Of a stretch of 8,948 bases of DNA, positions 1-5,603 are shown piece after piece. Below the pieces are notes generated by a model, which was not told the DNA's origin, did not search any database, and was given only the letters and a program-made list of their open reading frames with translations. The DNA is from JASFEQ01 sp050122535 (lineage in GTDB: Bacteria > Desulfobacterota > DSM-4660 > Desulfatiglandales > HGW-15): positions 1 to 8,948 of the forward strand of contig JASFIT010000179.1 in assembly GCA_050122535.1 (NCBI GenBank). Direction: 5' to 3'. Position 1 is the stretch's first letter. Every line of letters begins with the position of its first letter. The position numbers and the translations under genes are program-made.

Positions 1-109
1 TCAAGTGATAAGCAATCTGATCTTCCAAGTGGACAGGCGGCATAACCGGACAAGATGTTCAACAGTCTATAAAACTCAAGAACACGATAAGTATGTTCAA
101 TCATGCAGG

Positions 110-553
110 CTAACTCAACAGCTTCCTAGCTATTTCATTCACCTCTTTGCCCTGGGCTTTCCCGGCCATTTGATCCATAGCGGCTTTCATGACCTTGCCC
201 AAATCCTTCAGCCCGGTGGCTGAAGATTCGGAAATGATTTCCTTTAGGGTCTTTTCTATATCGGCCGGTGTAAGCTGTTCAGGCAGATATTCATAAAAAA
301 TGTTAATTTCATCCTCTTCCTTGGCCGCCAGATCCGGGCGGTTACCCCCCCTGAATTCCTTGGCCGCTTCTTGTCCTTTTCTAATCAGTGAGGAAATCAC
401 ACCCTGAACCTCTTGATCCTCCAGGTCCCGGCCTTTTTCCACCTGCTTATTCTTGAGGGCGGTTTTGAGCATTCTCAGACAAGAAACACGGGATGTGTCT
501 TTGGCCTTCATGGCTCCTTTTAGATCTTCTATGATTTTTTGGGAAATCGACAT
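110..553 (-). CDS. GatB/YqeY-domain protein
   Basis: A 147-residue soluble protein with the usual length and layout of the stand-alone YqeY family. The helical N-terminal part begins MSISQKIIEDLKGAMKAKD and contains the LRMLKTALKNKQVEKG stretch; a YLPEQL motif lies at about residues 89-94, followed by a C-terminal helical part (GLKDLGKVMKAAMDQMAGKA). The family is related to the tRNA-binding tail of the GatB subunit of the Asp/Glu-tRNA amidotransferase, but its cellular role is not settled, so no reaction is assigned. It lies downstream of hisA on the same strand with an 83-base gap that contains a plausible promoter of its own. The start is the ATG at 553; the bases just upstream are pyrimidine-rich and no good ribosome binding site is visible. 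No clear terminator hairpin follows in the 109 bases left at the window edge. Family assignment is confident, function is not. Confidence 0.93.
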   Translation of the reverse strand: MSISQKIIEDLKGAMKAKDTSRVSCLRMLKTALKNKQVEKGRDLEDQEVQGVISSLIRKGQEAAKEFRGGNRPDLAAKEEDEINIFYEYLPEQLTPADIEKTLKEIISESSATGLKDLGKVMKAAMDQMAGKAQGKEVNEIARKLLS

Positions 554-590
554 GTTGAGAGAAGGGAAAGGAAATAAAGGTCAAACTTAC

Positions 591-618
591 ATATTATTAC
601 ATTTTTGAGGAAAGTCAA
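591..618 (-). promoter_or_regulatory. Candidate sigma-70 promoter of the YqeY gene
   Basis: Read on the minus strand, TTGACT (613-618) is followed after 16 bases by TAATAT (591-596), inside the hisA-YqeY gap. The -35 box matches consensus at 5 of 6 bases and the -10 box at 4 of 6. Transcription would begin near 584 and give a leader of about 30 bases. Seen in sequence only; activity is inferred. Confidence 0.45.
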
Positions 619-636
619 GCGGAAAAGTGAATTTTT

Positions 637-1362
637 TCAGCTTTTTGCAAGTTTTATGGCATCACCCAAATCCAGCGTGCCCCTGTAAAGGGCACGCCCC
701 GTGATCATGCCAATTACACCATATTCCGCGAGGCTCAATACTTTGGCCACATCATCGATGCCTGAAATCCCGCCTGAGGCTATCACAGGTGTTTCCACAG
801 TTTGTGCCAACACCTTGGTCGCTTCCACATTGGGTCCTGTACTCATTCCATCCCTGTGGATATCCGTGTAAATAATCGCCGAAATACCTGTATTTTCAAG
901 CCTTTTCGCCATTTCCGCCACAGTCATATTCGTTTCTTCTGTCCAGCCTTCCACGGCCACGCGATCCTTCCTGGCGTCAATCCCAAGAATGATTCGACCG
1001 GCGAATTCTTTGCAAGCCTGCGTCAGGAATTCTGGATTTTTGTAGGCTACAGTGCCCAGAATAATCTGATTCATCCCAAGCTTGAGGTAGATCTCAATCG
1101 TTTCCATATCTCTGATTCCCCCGCCAAGCTGAATAGGAATAGGGATAGCCCCAACAATCCCTCCAATCACCTCTTTATTGACTGGTCGGCCTTTTACCGC
1201 ACCATCCAGATCCACTAAATGGAGCCTCTCTGCGCCTTTTTCAACCCATTTCACGGCCATTTCTTCTGGGACTTCAGAGTAGACGGTCTCTTTTGACATC
1301 TCCCCCTGTTTAAGCCTTACACAGCGGCCGCCCTTGATATCTATGGCTGGAATAACGAGCAC
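637..1362 (-). CDS. hisA: ProFAR isomerase (HisA)
   Basis: Phosphoribosylformimino-5-aminoimidazole carboxamide ribotide isomerase, the fourth enzyme step of histidine biosynthesis: it converts ProFAR to PRFAR in the cytoplasm. At 241 residues it has the normal length and the half-barrel repeat pattern of a TIM barrel. Visible hallmarks are the start LVIPAIDIKGG with catalytic Asp8, a first phosphate-binding loop GGGIR (80-84), GIDA with the second catalytic Asp at 129, the TDIHRDG motif (166-172) whose Thr166 matches the family's catalytic threonine, and the second phosphate loop ASGGIS (195-200). The start codon is GTG at 1360-1362, preceded by AAGGAT seven bases upstream, which lies inside the last codons of the lipoprotein gene; the two genes are 3 bases apart, so translation is probably coupled. 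HisF rather than HisA is excluded by the LVIPAIDIKGG start, since HisF proteins begin with a different xIPCLDV-type motif. Confidence 0.98.
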   Translation of the reverse strand: MLVIPAIDIKGGRCVRLKQGEMSKETVYSEVPEEMAVKWVEKGAERLHLVDLDGAVKGRPVNKEVIGGIVGAIPIPIQLGGGIRDMETIEIYLKLGMNQIILGTVAYKNPEFLTQACKEFAGRIILGIDARKDRVAVEGWTEETNMTVAEMAKRLENTGISAIIYTDIHRDGMSTGPNVEATKVLAQTVETPVIASGGISGIDDVAKVLSLAEYGVIGMITGRALYRGTLDLGDAIKLAKS

Positions 1363-1365
1363 GCC

Positions 1366-2064
1366 TTAATCCTTTTTTCCCTTTTCAGCATCGAGCAATC
1401 CGCCGAGCATATCTTCCAGGCCGATTTCTGCCAGCCTCTCTGCGGTCATCCATCGGCCTTGGCCTTTCATAAAGGTGTTCACATCAAAAATATTCTGACT
1501 CAGGTGCTGCTGTGTCTTATCAAACCTGCTTTTCCACAAAATGGCCCCATCACGGGGTTGGAGAAGATAGAGATCAAAGGCCACCGATGCGGCTCGATTA
1601 ACAGCGAAATCGGTCCCTTCACGCTCTCGAAACCGATAGACATAACCGATAAGCACGGCTTCAGCAGAGAATGCCAGCCCGATTTTTTGGATAATTTCGA
1701 TCTCGCTCCCAATCACGTCTGAGAGTTTCAGGCTTGAATAGACACCTCTCGCCTGTCCAGGAGAAATGAGTTCAAAGCGCTTTTCTTTCACTATCATCTC
1801 AAAAAGGCTGGCGGTCAGTTTGTCGACCATTTGTTCAGGCACGGGCTCACCAGAGAAAACAGCCCCGGAAACAGGGCTCCGAACAATATTTGGTTCATCC
1901 CATTGAGACAGGGCAGGCAAAAAACCCACGACGACCATTTTCTCTATATTTAGCAGACGAGGTTCTTCTTGCGGGGCCTGTTCCTTACCCGACTGACAGG
2001 ACAAACAGAGGACCACCAGGAGAGTGGCAAGTAGTCCAAAGCGGATATAAAGTCTATTGGGCAT
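1366..2064 (-). CDS. Predicted lipoprotein within his cluster
   Basis: A 232-residue protein with a lipoprotein-type leader: basic start MPNRLYIR, hydrophobic core GLLATLLVVLC, then LSC with Cys23 followed by a polar linker (QSGKEQAPQEE). The lipobox is imperfect, with Cys rather than Leu/Val/Ile at -3, so lipidation is likely but not certain. The mature part opens with a strand MVVVGFLPAL, then a helix with LTASLFEMIVKEKRFELISPGQ, an 'AEAVLIGYVYRFRERE' strand and AAILWKS-like strands near the C-terminus. This order (conserved strand, f-L-i motif, A-avl-G-v strand) recalls periplasmic CsgG/LpoB-type nucleotide-fold lipoproteins; that is a fold-level inference, not a family match. It lies between hisB and hisA, where hisH is often found in related bacteria, and ends 3 bases before hisA, carrying the hisA ribosome binding site. 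It has no evident histidine-pathway motif, so its position suggests co-expression rather than a catalytic part. Confidence 0.85.
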   Translation of the reverse strand: MPNRLYIRFGLLATLLVVLCLSCQSGKEQAPQEEPRLLNIEKMVVVGFLPALSQWDEPNIVRSPVSGAVFSGEPVPEQMVDKLTASLFEMIVKEKRFELISPGQARGVYSSLKLSDVIGSEIEIIQKIGLAFSAEAVLIGYVYRFREREGTDFAVNRAASVAFDLYLLQPRDGAILWKSRFDKTQQHLSQNIFDVNTFMKGQGRWMTAERLAEIGLEDMLGGLLDAEKGKKD

Positions 2065-2083
2065 GGTTGATAAAACTACCTGC

Positions 2084-2289
2084 GACCTTTGAAAAGCGCC
2101 CCCTTTTGCCCAATCTCGGCGTCAGACTCAGATTTTAACCCGCCAAGGTGCTATGGCGGATTAAAATCTTCGCCTTCCCCTCCGGGGCGTAGGCCCCACG
2201 GGCCGGAGGCTTGACCTTGAACAAATTTGGACATTTTTCAAAGGTCTCTATTTCTGAGCGATATGCGTCGAAAGAACAAATTTGTTCAA
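2084..2289. repeat. Hairpin-rich spacer, lipoprotein-hisB
   Basis: The 228-base gap between the lipoprotein gene and hisB is built from inverted repeats. GACCTTTGAAAA (2084-2095) recurs inverted at 2235-2246. GATTTTAACCCGCCA (2131-2145) pairs with 2154-2168 with one mismatch around a short loop containing GCTATGGCGG. CCTCCGG (2179-2185) pairs with CCGGAGG (2203-2209). TTGAACAAATTTG (2217-2229) recurs inverted at 2277-2289, only three bases from the hisB stop. None is followed by a clear T-run on the minus strand, so a classical intrinsic terminator is not supported; mRNA stabilisation or attenuation between the two genes is possible. Confidence 0.7.
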
Positions 2290-2292
2290 TGT

Positions 2293-2883
2293 CTACAGCA
2301 TACCCTTGGTGGAAGGAACTGCGCTCTCTAACCTATTTTCAAGGCCCACGGCTTGGTCAAGGGCCTTGGCGAACGCCTTAAAAATAGATTCAGCAATATG
2401 GTGTGCATCATCACCCGATATGAGATCCACATGCATTGTAATGCCTGAATAGTTGACCAGAGCACGGAAAAATTCTTTGACCAAGCTCACGTCAAATTTT
2501 CCGGTCTTACTTTCTACCAGAGACACCCTGTAGGCCAAAAAAGGGCGGTTAGATATGTCTATGGCAACTCTGGAGAGGACTTCATCCATGGGGATGGTCG
2601 CTTCACCATATCGCCTGATCCCCTTTTTGTCCCCCAGCGCCTGATTGATGGCCATCCCCGTACAGATACCCAAATCTTCCACCGTATGGTGATCATCAAT
2701 CTCAATATCCCCCTTGGCACTAATCTGGATATCCATGAATCCATGGGCTGCCGTGAGACTTAGCATGTGGTCTATGAAGGGAATACCCGTATCAATTTCG
2801 GACAGGCCTTTTCCGTCCAGATTTAGGTTTAATTTGATATCTGTCTCTTTGGTCTTCCTCTTTATGTTGGCTTTTCTCTCCAT
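2293..2883 (-). CDS. hisB: Imidazoleglycerol-phosphate dehydratase (HisB)
   Basis: Monofunctional imidazoleglycerol-phosphate dehydratase, which removes water from IGP to give imidazole-acetol phosphate in histidine biosynthesis; a cytoplasmic, metal-dependent enzyme. At 196 residues it has the length of the single-domain enzyme and lacks the N-terminal phosphatase domain of the bifunctional enterobacterial HisB. Metal-binding and catalytic signatures are present: FIDHML (36-41), DDHHTVEDLG (63-72) and the second-repeat motif DDAHHIAES (148-156). The C-terminal ending PSTKGML is typical of the family. The start MERKANIKRKTKETDI is the usual N-terminus; AGGA (2894-2897, minus strand) lies 10 bases upstream. 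It follows tRNA-Ala on the same strand by 85 bases that hold a GC-rich inverted repeat and no obvious promoter, so readthrough from the tRNA promoter is possible. Confidence 0.98.
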   Translation of the reverse strand: MERKANIKRKTKETDIKLNLNLDGKGLSEIDTGIPFIDHMLSLTAAHGFMDIQISAKGDIEIDDHHTVEDLGICTGMAINQALGDKKGIRRYGEATIPMDEVLSRVAIDISNRPFLAYRVSLVESKTGKFDVSLVKEFFRALVNYSGITMHVDLISGDDAHHIAESIFKAFAKALDQAVGLENRLESAVPSTKGML

Positions 2884-2906
2884 TGCCGTGTTGTCCTATT
2901 TTGCCT

Positions 2907-2955
2907 AACCCCCTCCCATACTCTCCCCCTTGAGAGGGAGGGCGGGGTGGGGGTT
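2907..2955. repeat. GC-rich inverted repeat upstream of hisB
   Basis: AACCCCC (2907-2913) and GGGGGTT (2949-2955) bracket an inner CTCTC/GAGAG pair (2921-2925 and 2932-2936). The CCCCTCCC/GAGAGGGAG style matches dispersed intergenic repeats common in this kind of genome. Its position between tRNA-Ala and hisB would place it in a readthrough transcript, but no T-run follows on the minus strand. Confidence 0.6.
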
Positions 2956-2968
2956 CAAATTCACATTC

Positions 2969-3044
2969 TGGTGGAGATGATGGGATTCGAACCCACGACC
3001 TGTACGTTGCGAACGTACCGCTCTCCCAACTGAGCTACATCCCC
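2969..3044 (-). tRNA. tRNA-Ala(CGC)
   Basis: A complete 76-base cloverleaf including an encoded CCA end. The acceptor stem GGGGATG pairs with CATCTCC and contains the G3:U70 wobble pair that marks alanine tRNAs; the discriminator base is A. The D arm contains AGCTCAGTTGGGAGAGC, the anticodon stem GTACG/CGTAC closes the loop TTCGCAA, and the T arm has GTGGG-TTCGAAT-CCCAT. The anticodon CGC (3009-3011) reads GCG codons. Identity is supported independently by the anticodon and the G3:U70 pair. Confidence 0.97.
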
Positions 3045-3058
3045 ACATGCTATGCCAA

Positions 3059-3085
3059 TTTATATTAATATTCTTTATTTTTCAA
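3059..3085 (-). promoter_or_regulatory. Candidate promoter for tRNA-Ala
   Basis: On the minus strand, TTGAAA (3080-3085) precedes TATAAA (3059-3064) by 15 bases, or the overlapping TAAATT by 17, in a very AT-rich stretch. The predicted start falls a few bases before the mature tRNA 5' end at 3044. Spacing is uncertain, so this is a moderate call. Confidence 0.4.
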
Positions 3086-3139
3086 TAATTATTTTCACTC
3101 CTTAGCGGCGACCATCCAATCCCCAGCGGCAGGAAGAGT

Positions 3140-3660
3140 GCGCTCTGAAAACCCTAAGAGTCCTTAATCACGAAAGCACGAAAAAAGGAAAACACGAAAA
3201 AGAAGGGATTCACCACCCGCTTCGCTCGAGGCACGGAGAACACTGAGATAGATTCTCTTGAGGATACAGTTGGATCGCTGAAAGGCCCCTCACAAGGTGA
3301 GGGGTCTCGACGTAAAGCATCGCGACCCTCCACATAAGGCCTTGAAGCGATCCCTAAGCTAAACACGATTAAATCCCCCTACTTAGATAATTTGGAGTTC
3401 TCTGAGATCTCTGTGTCTCTGTGGTGAGTTTCTTTATTTCGTGGTTTTGACCTTTCCCCTTTTCGCTTGCCCCGTTGAATTTCGTAGAACTATTCAACTG
3501 GGGTGATAAATTCCTGGCTTCTGAAAGTTTGCGTTTACCGTGATCCGCTCTTTGGGCTTCTTAAGTCCTTGAAATCCTGTTAATTCTGTCTGAAATGCCG
3601 AAGCTGTCGGTGCCCAGAAATTCTGTTTTGGCGGTTCGCACGGATTGATCGCCTCGTCTA
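3140..3660. repeat. Non-coding repeat block 1
   Basis: No credible gene is visible here; the short open frames have low-complexity, repeat-derived translations and no ribosome binding sites. The block is a mosaic of intergenic repeats: CACGAAA units (3169-3200), a CACCACCCGC segment (3193-3220) that recurs inverted at 6534-6561 with 25 of 28 bases matching, a GGATCGCT-bounded element (3272-3353), 'ctctgtgtctctgtggtga'-type text (about 3408-3427) and 'atcctgttaattctgtctg'-type text (about 3574-3592) that also echoes block 2 (about 6576-6596). It ends where the conserved block upstream of the first sigma-54 promoter begins. Confidence 0.75.
3272..3353. repeat. GGATCGCT-bounded palindromic element, copy 1
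   Basis: An 82-base element with terminal inverted repeats: GGATCGCTGAAAGGCC at the left matches the reverse complement of the right end (3338-3353) at 14 of 16 bases. Inside is a perfect 8-pair hairpin, CCCCTCAC (3286-3293) with GTGAGGGG (3297-3304) around a 3-base loop. No target-site duplication is visible. It resembles a REP doublet or miniature inverted-repeat element; no transposase is present in the window. Confidence 0.6.
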
Positions 3661-3670
3661 TCTGTCTAGG

Positions 3671-3699
3671 TATGTAAACTCCTACCAATAAGTGGAATT
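3671..3699 (+). promoter_or_regulatory. Conserved upstream activator-like site, copy 1
   Basis: A 29-base block, identical at 27 positions to 6710-6738. Its core CTACCAATAAGTGGAATT starts at 3682, 123 bases before the GG of the -24 element; in copy 2 the distance is 122. In copy 2 the core plus one flanking base (TTCTACC...TGGAA) is an imperfect 18-base palindrome with 12 positions symmetric; copy 1 is nearly the same. A second short match, TAAGTAT, follows at the same offset in both copies (3714 and 6753). This is the position and form expected of a binding site for a sigma-54 enhancer-binding protein. The protein is unknown. Confidence 0.6.
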
Positions 3700-3803
3700 T
3701 CGTTTCTTATCATTAAGTATATTCCTACCCAGTTTCATTTCTTTCTTTAAAATAGGCTAATCTAAGTATCCGAAATATGAACATTTCTTTGTTTAGGCTA
3801 ATT

Positions 3804-3819
3804 TGGCATTTTTTTTGCT
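3804..3819 (+). promoter_or_regulatory. Sigma-54 promoter, module 1
   Basis: TGGCATTTTTTTTGCT matches the -24/-12 consensus (TGGCAC-N5-TTGCW): invariant GG at 3805-3806, invariant GC at 3817-3818, and exactly 10 bases between. The predicted start is near 3830. The fixed spacing, the AT-rich setting and a second such promoter with the same upstream block make a chance match unlikely. Confidence 0.8.
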
Positions 3820-3830
3820 GATTTTCTATG

Positions 3831-3899
3831 ATGAAAAGACGTAGCGTTAGGACAGACTTCCCTCTACACGAATATCTGTTTGCCGAAGAGCGCTACTAA
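3831..3899 (+). other. Possible leader mini-ORF after sigma-54 promoter 1
   Basis: An open frame of 22 codons (MKRRSVRTDFPLHEYLFAEE then RY) begins one base after the predicted start of transcription; an in-frame ATG also lies at 3828. It would be leaderless or nearly so, with no ribosome binding site. It is listed because the second sigma-54 promoter also has an ATG at the same position (+2). It may equally be untranslated leader. Confidence 0.2.
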
Positions 3900-3959
3900 G
3901 AATGTAACGAATTAGAAAGACATATCGAAAACCCAATTAAAGAGAAAAAGGAGCTTATT

Positions 3960-4148
3960 TTGGCGGATATCATGACAACCAGGGAATTGGCAGGCTATCT
4001 AAAGCTACACGAGATTACTATCTGCAAGTACGCGGCTAGCGGTCAGATTCCAGCAATTCGCATCGGAAGGGTCTGGAGATTTGACAAGGAAGCGATTGAT
4101 GAATGGATCATCAGGGGCCAAAGGCAAACTCAGAATGCTAATAAGTAA
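3960..4148 (+). CDS. Excisionase-type helix-turn-helix protein
   Basis: A 62-residue DNA-binding protein made of little more than one winged helix-turn-helix of the HTH_17 (excisionase/MerR-like) type. The signature is MTTRELAGYLKLHEITICKY, the turn AASGQIPAIRIGRVWRF (the 'IPaiRiGr-wRf' wing), then DKEAIDEWI and a short polar tail. Such proteins act as small transcription factors or recombination directionality factors; with no integrase in the window, a regulatory role is the better guess. The start is TTG at 3960, chosen because AAGGAG (3948-3953) lies six bases upstream; the alternative ATG at 3972 would be 18 bases away. It is the first clear gene after sigma-54 promoter 1, with a leader of about 130 bases. 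Confidence 0.9.
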   Translation: MADIMTTRELAGYLKLHEITICKYAASGQIPAIRIGRVWRFDKEAIDEWIIRGQRQTQNANK

Positions 4149-4299
4149 GGCAAGAAAGCTACTTGGCGTCACCAGAGTTCGAACCTAAATGCTAAGCGTG
4201 GGAGGAAAAAAGGCCTCCAAAGATTATAACAGCTCTAATATTGTAAGCCGCTCGATGCGCATTTTCATGTCTGCTTTAATTACAGGGGGAACCCGAGAC

Positions 4300-4458
4300 A
4301 TGAACTCGAAGACCTTAGAAAAGAAAAGCTCATGGATAGATGCCTCCCTCGTAACGAGGATTTTGATATGCTTGACCTTCGTGGCGGTCCTTGTCTATGC
4401 CTGCGTGATGAAACTGAAAGAATTACGGCTATCCTTCTTCAAACTTGCTGACAGTTAA
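4300..4458 (+). CDS. Small one-helix membrane protein
   Basis: A 52-residue protein with a polar, basic N-terminus (MNSKTLEKKSSWIDAS) and one membrane segment at about residues 18-37 (LVTRILICLTFVAVLVYACV), then a basic amphipathic tail. The frame stays open upstream to 4189, but ATG 4300 is preferred because AGGGGGA (4284-4290) lies nine bases before it and the longer form adds a non-descript N-terminus. Its stop TAA is directly followed by the ATG of the next gene, so the two are almost certainly translated together. Family not recognised. By size and layout it resembles the membrane protein at 7263 in module 2, without clear sequence identity. Confidence 0.7.
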   Translation: MNSKTLEKKSSWIDASLVTRILICLTFVAVLVYACVMKLKELRLSFFKLADS

Positions 4459-4830
4459 ATGATACGTCTAATCCTAAGGATTTCTAGGGCACTCCTTAGA
4501 GCGCTCATAGAATTAATAATGGGCGCCCTTATTTTCGTCGGCTTCTCCCCTGCACTGGTAGGGATAGGTATAATAGGTTTTCAGGTTTTCGTATGGCTGG
4601 CGACAGAGACTTGGACACCTATTCCACTGGCCGATGCCATTGAGACGGCACGGGTTGACCTTGGTCTAATGGATCACTCAACACTCTGGCCAAGCATGGC
4701 AAAAGGCTTGAGAGCTTCTTTAAATGAAATCCCCTTGTCATCATGCTTTGTCGCTGCAGGATTGTTTTTGAGCGCTTGCCTAGCCTGGGTACGCTGCAGA
4801 CTGGTGGATATGGTTGTGGTAAGAAGCTGA
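4459..4830 (+). CDS. Small two-helix membrane protein
   Basis: A 123-residue protein with a basic amphipathic N-terminus (MIRLILRISRALLRALIE), a membrane segment at about 19-48 rich in Gly/Ile/Phe, a polar loop (about 49-92) containing TETWTPIPLADAI and the acidic stretch ETARVDLGLMDHS, and a second segment at about 93-113 followed by RCRLVD. The WTPIPLAD / LWPSM / P-LSSCFVAAG pattern resembles small uncharacterised proteobacterial membrane proteins whose loop reads 'W-P-slg-lw...' ; I cannot name the family. Start and upstream stop are adjacent (TAAATG), so expression depends on the preceding gene. A hairpin terminator follows 38 bases after the stop. Confidence 0.8.
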   Translation: MIRLILRISRALLRALIELIMGALIFVGFSPALVGIGIIGFQVFVWLATETWTPIPLADAIETARVDLGLMDHSTLWPSMAKGLRASLNEIPLSSCFVAAGLFLSACLAWVRCRLVDMVVVRS

Positions 4831-4867
4831 AAAAAATCTGCTGGGACAGGATATACCCTGAATACTT

Positions 4868-4902
4868 AGCCCCATCATCACCATTGGCTGGGGCTTTCTT
4901 TT
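4868..4902 (+). terminator. Rho-independent terminator
   Basis: AGCCCC (4868-4873) pairs with GGGGCT (4890-4895), with a possible inner CCA/TGG pair, followed by TTTCTTTT to 4902. Good stem, loop and T-run on the plus strand, placed just after the two-membrane-protein pair; it closes the first transcription unit of module 1. Confidence 0.8.
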
Positions 4903-4912
4903 GCCCTCCATA

Positions 4913-4941
4913 TTGACAAATATACTGATCTTAGCTAATTT
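4913..4941 (+). promoter_or_regulatory. Candidate sigma-70 promoter
   Basis: A perfect -35 hexamer TTGACA (4913-4918) lies 17 bases before TAATTT (4936-4941), a weak -10 box with 3 of 6 matches. It sits between the terminator and the coiled-coil gene at 5000, where a new promoter is expected. Confidence 0.4.
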
Positions 4942-4999
4942 TGCGCAGATTGGGTAGTGAACCATAACGCAATATAACTGTTCACAAATAGGGAATATC

Positions 5000-5257
5000 A
5001 TGAAATGGATATCAAAGCTCAGAAGGCGAAGAAACACGGATGCGACCGACACACAATCCAAAGAAAGAACAGCTAAACAAATCCAAAAAGAGATTGAAAA
5101 GCTAAGAGACGAGTACAAGAAAATGGAGCTCCGCCCTTGCCACGGTGATTTAGACTTAGTTCAAAGGGATAAAGATCTAGACGTGCTGAAGGATAAAATC
5201 TATGCACTGGAAAAAGAGAGGGATACCTATTTATATACTTGGTCACACGAGGCGTAG
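5000..5257 (+). CDS. Small charged coiled-coil protein
   Basis: An 85-residue soluble protein, very rich in Lys, Arg, Glu and Asp. Residues 1-13 are strongly basic (MKWISKLRRRRNT); about 20-43 (KERTAKQIQKEIEKLRDEYKK) and about 57-76 (KDLDVLKDKIYALEKERDT) have the heptad pattern of two helices, so a helical hairpin or coiled-coil dimer is likely. Between them is a short RPCHGDLDL turn with the only Cys-His pair. No enzymatic motif is seen and the family is not recognised. AGGGA (4990-4994) precedes ATG 5000 by five bases, supporting the start. It follows a terminator and a candidate promoter, so it is probably a separate transcript. Confidence 0.7.
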   Translation: MKWISKLRRRRNTDATDTQSKERTAKQIQKEIEKLRDEYKKMELRPCHGDLDLVQRDKDLDVLKDKIYALEKERDTYLYTWSHEA

Positions 5258-5276
5258 CTTTATACGTGGTCCTTTT

Positions 5277-5338
5277 AAGGAGAGACTATGACCCGAACAC
5301 CAAGGCCCAATTTCTCGCTAGGAGAGGTTGGGTTTTGA
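5277..5338 (+). other. Strong ribosome binding site with a 16-codon ORF
   Basis: AAGGAGA (5277-5283) stands four bases before ATG 5288, which opens a frame encoding only MTRTPRPNFSLGEVGF before TGA. A second frame, offset by one base, stays open from just after a TAG at 5319 to 5564 and continues as GFEFLKSSHEPP. Either a true short peptide, or the 5' end of a small gene broken by a one-base frameshift. The evidence does not separate these. Confidence 0.35.
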
Positions 5339-5600
5339 GTTTTTGAAATCATCCCATGAGCCCCCATGGTGCTTGAGCAGAGCCGAGTCCTCTGTGCCTC
5401 CGGTTCCGCTGCCAGCCCCGGCTCCGCCCCGTAGGGCTCCGCGCCGGAGGGTAGGGCTTACAGGCCGGCTTCCGACCCGTAGAGCCTGGAGCTCGGAGAG
5501 AGGGTATAGCCTAGGCCTCAGAGAGCACGGATTCTTTTTCGGACCCCTATTTGCTTTTGGTTAGAGATCCCTATTAAATTTTGAAAAAGGACAAGCGAGA
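5339..5600. other. GC-rich non-coding or degenerate stretch
   Basis: Between the coiled-coil and HIRAN genes, 5380-5530 is much richer in G and C than its AT-rich neighbours. It holds echoing short words (CCGTAGGGCT, CCGTAGAGCCT, GGTAGGGCTTACAGG) and a CTCCG...CGGAG pair. The open frame 5328-5564 translates into a Pro/Arg/Ala-rich sequence with no recognisable domain and starts at an unsupported TTG, so it is not called as a gene on its own. Confidence 0.5.
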
Positions 5601-5603
5601 CAA

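Noticed and set aside
802..1218. 138-codon plus-strand open frame
   Set aside because: It is the antisense shadow of hisA, whose catalytic motifs are all intact on the other strand.
2969..3680. tRNA-Ala as the attachment site of a genomic island covering the accessory part
   Set aside because: Integration normally uses the tRNA 3' end, but here the 5' end faces the accessory DNA. No integrase and no repeated tRNA 3' segment are seen.
3154..3688. Two minus-strand open frames (3154-3366 and 3494-3688)
   Set aside because: Both translate intergenic repeat text (CACGAAA units, GGATCGCT element, 'ctgtctgaa' words) and have no credible start signals.
3960..4148. Excisionase of a prophage or integrative element
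   Set aside because: The fold fits, but there is no integrase, att repeat or phage gene in the window; a small regulator downstream of a sigma-54 promoter is the simpler reading.
4189..4299. Longer N-terminus (89 residues in total) of the 52-residue membrane protein
   Set aside because: The start at 4189 has no good ribosome binding site, while ATG 4300 has AGGGGGA at nine bases.
5328..5564. 78-codon Pro/Arg-rich protein as an independent gene
   Set aside because: It has an unsupported TTG start, composition typical of GC-rich non-coding DNA and no domain; kept only as part of a possible frameshifted locus.
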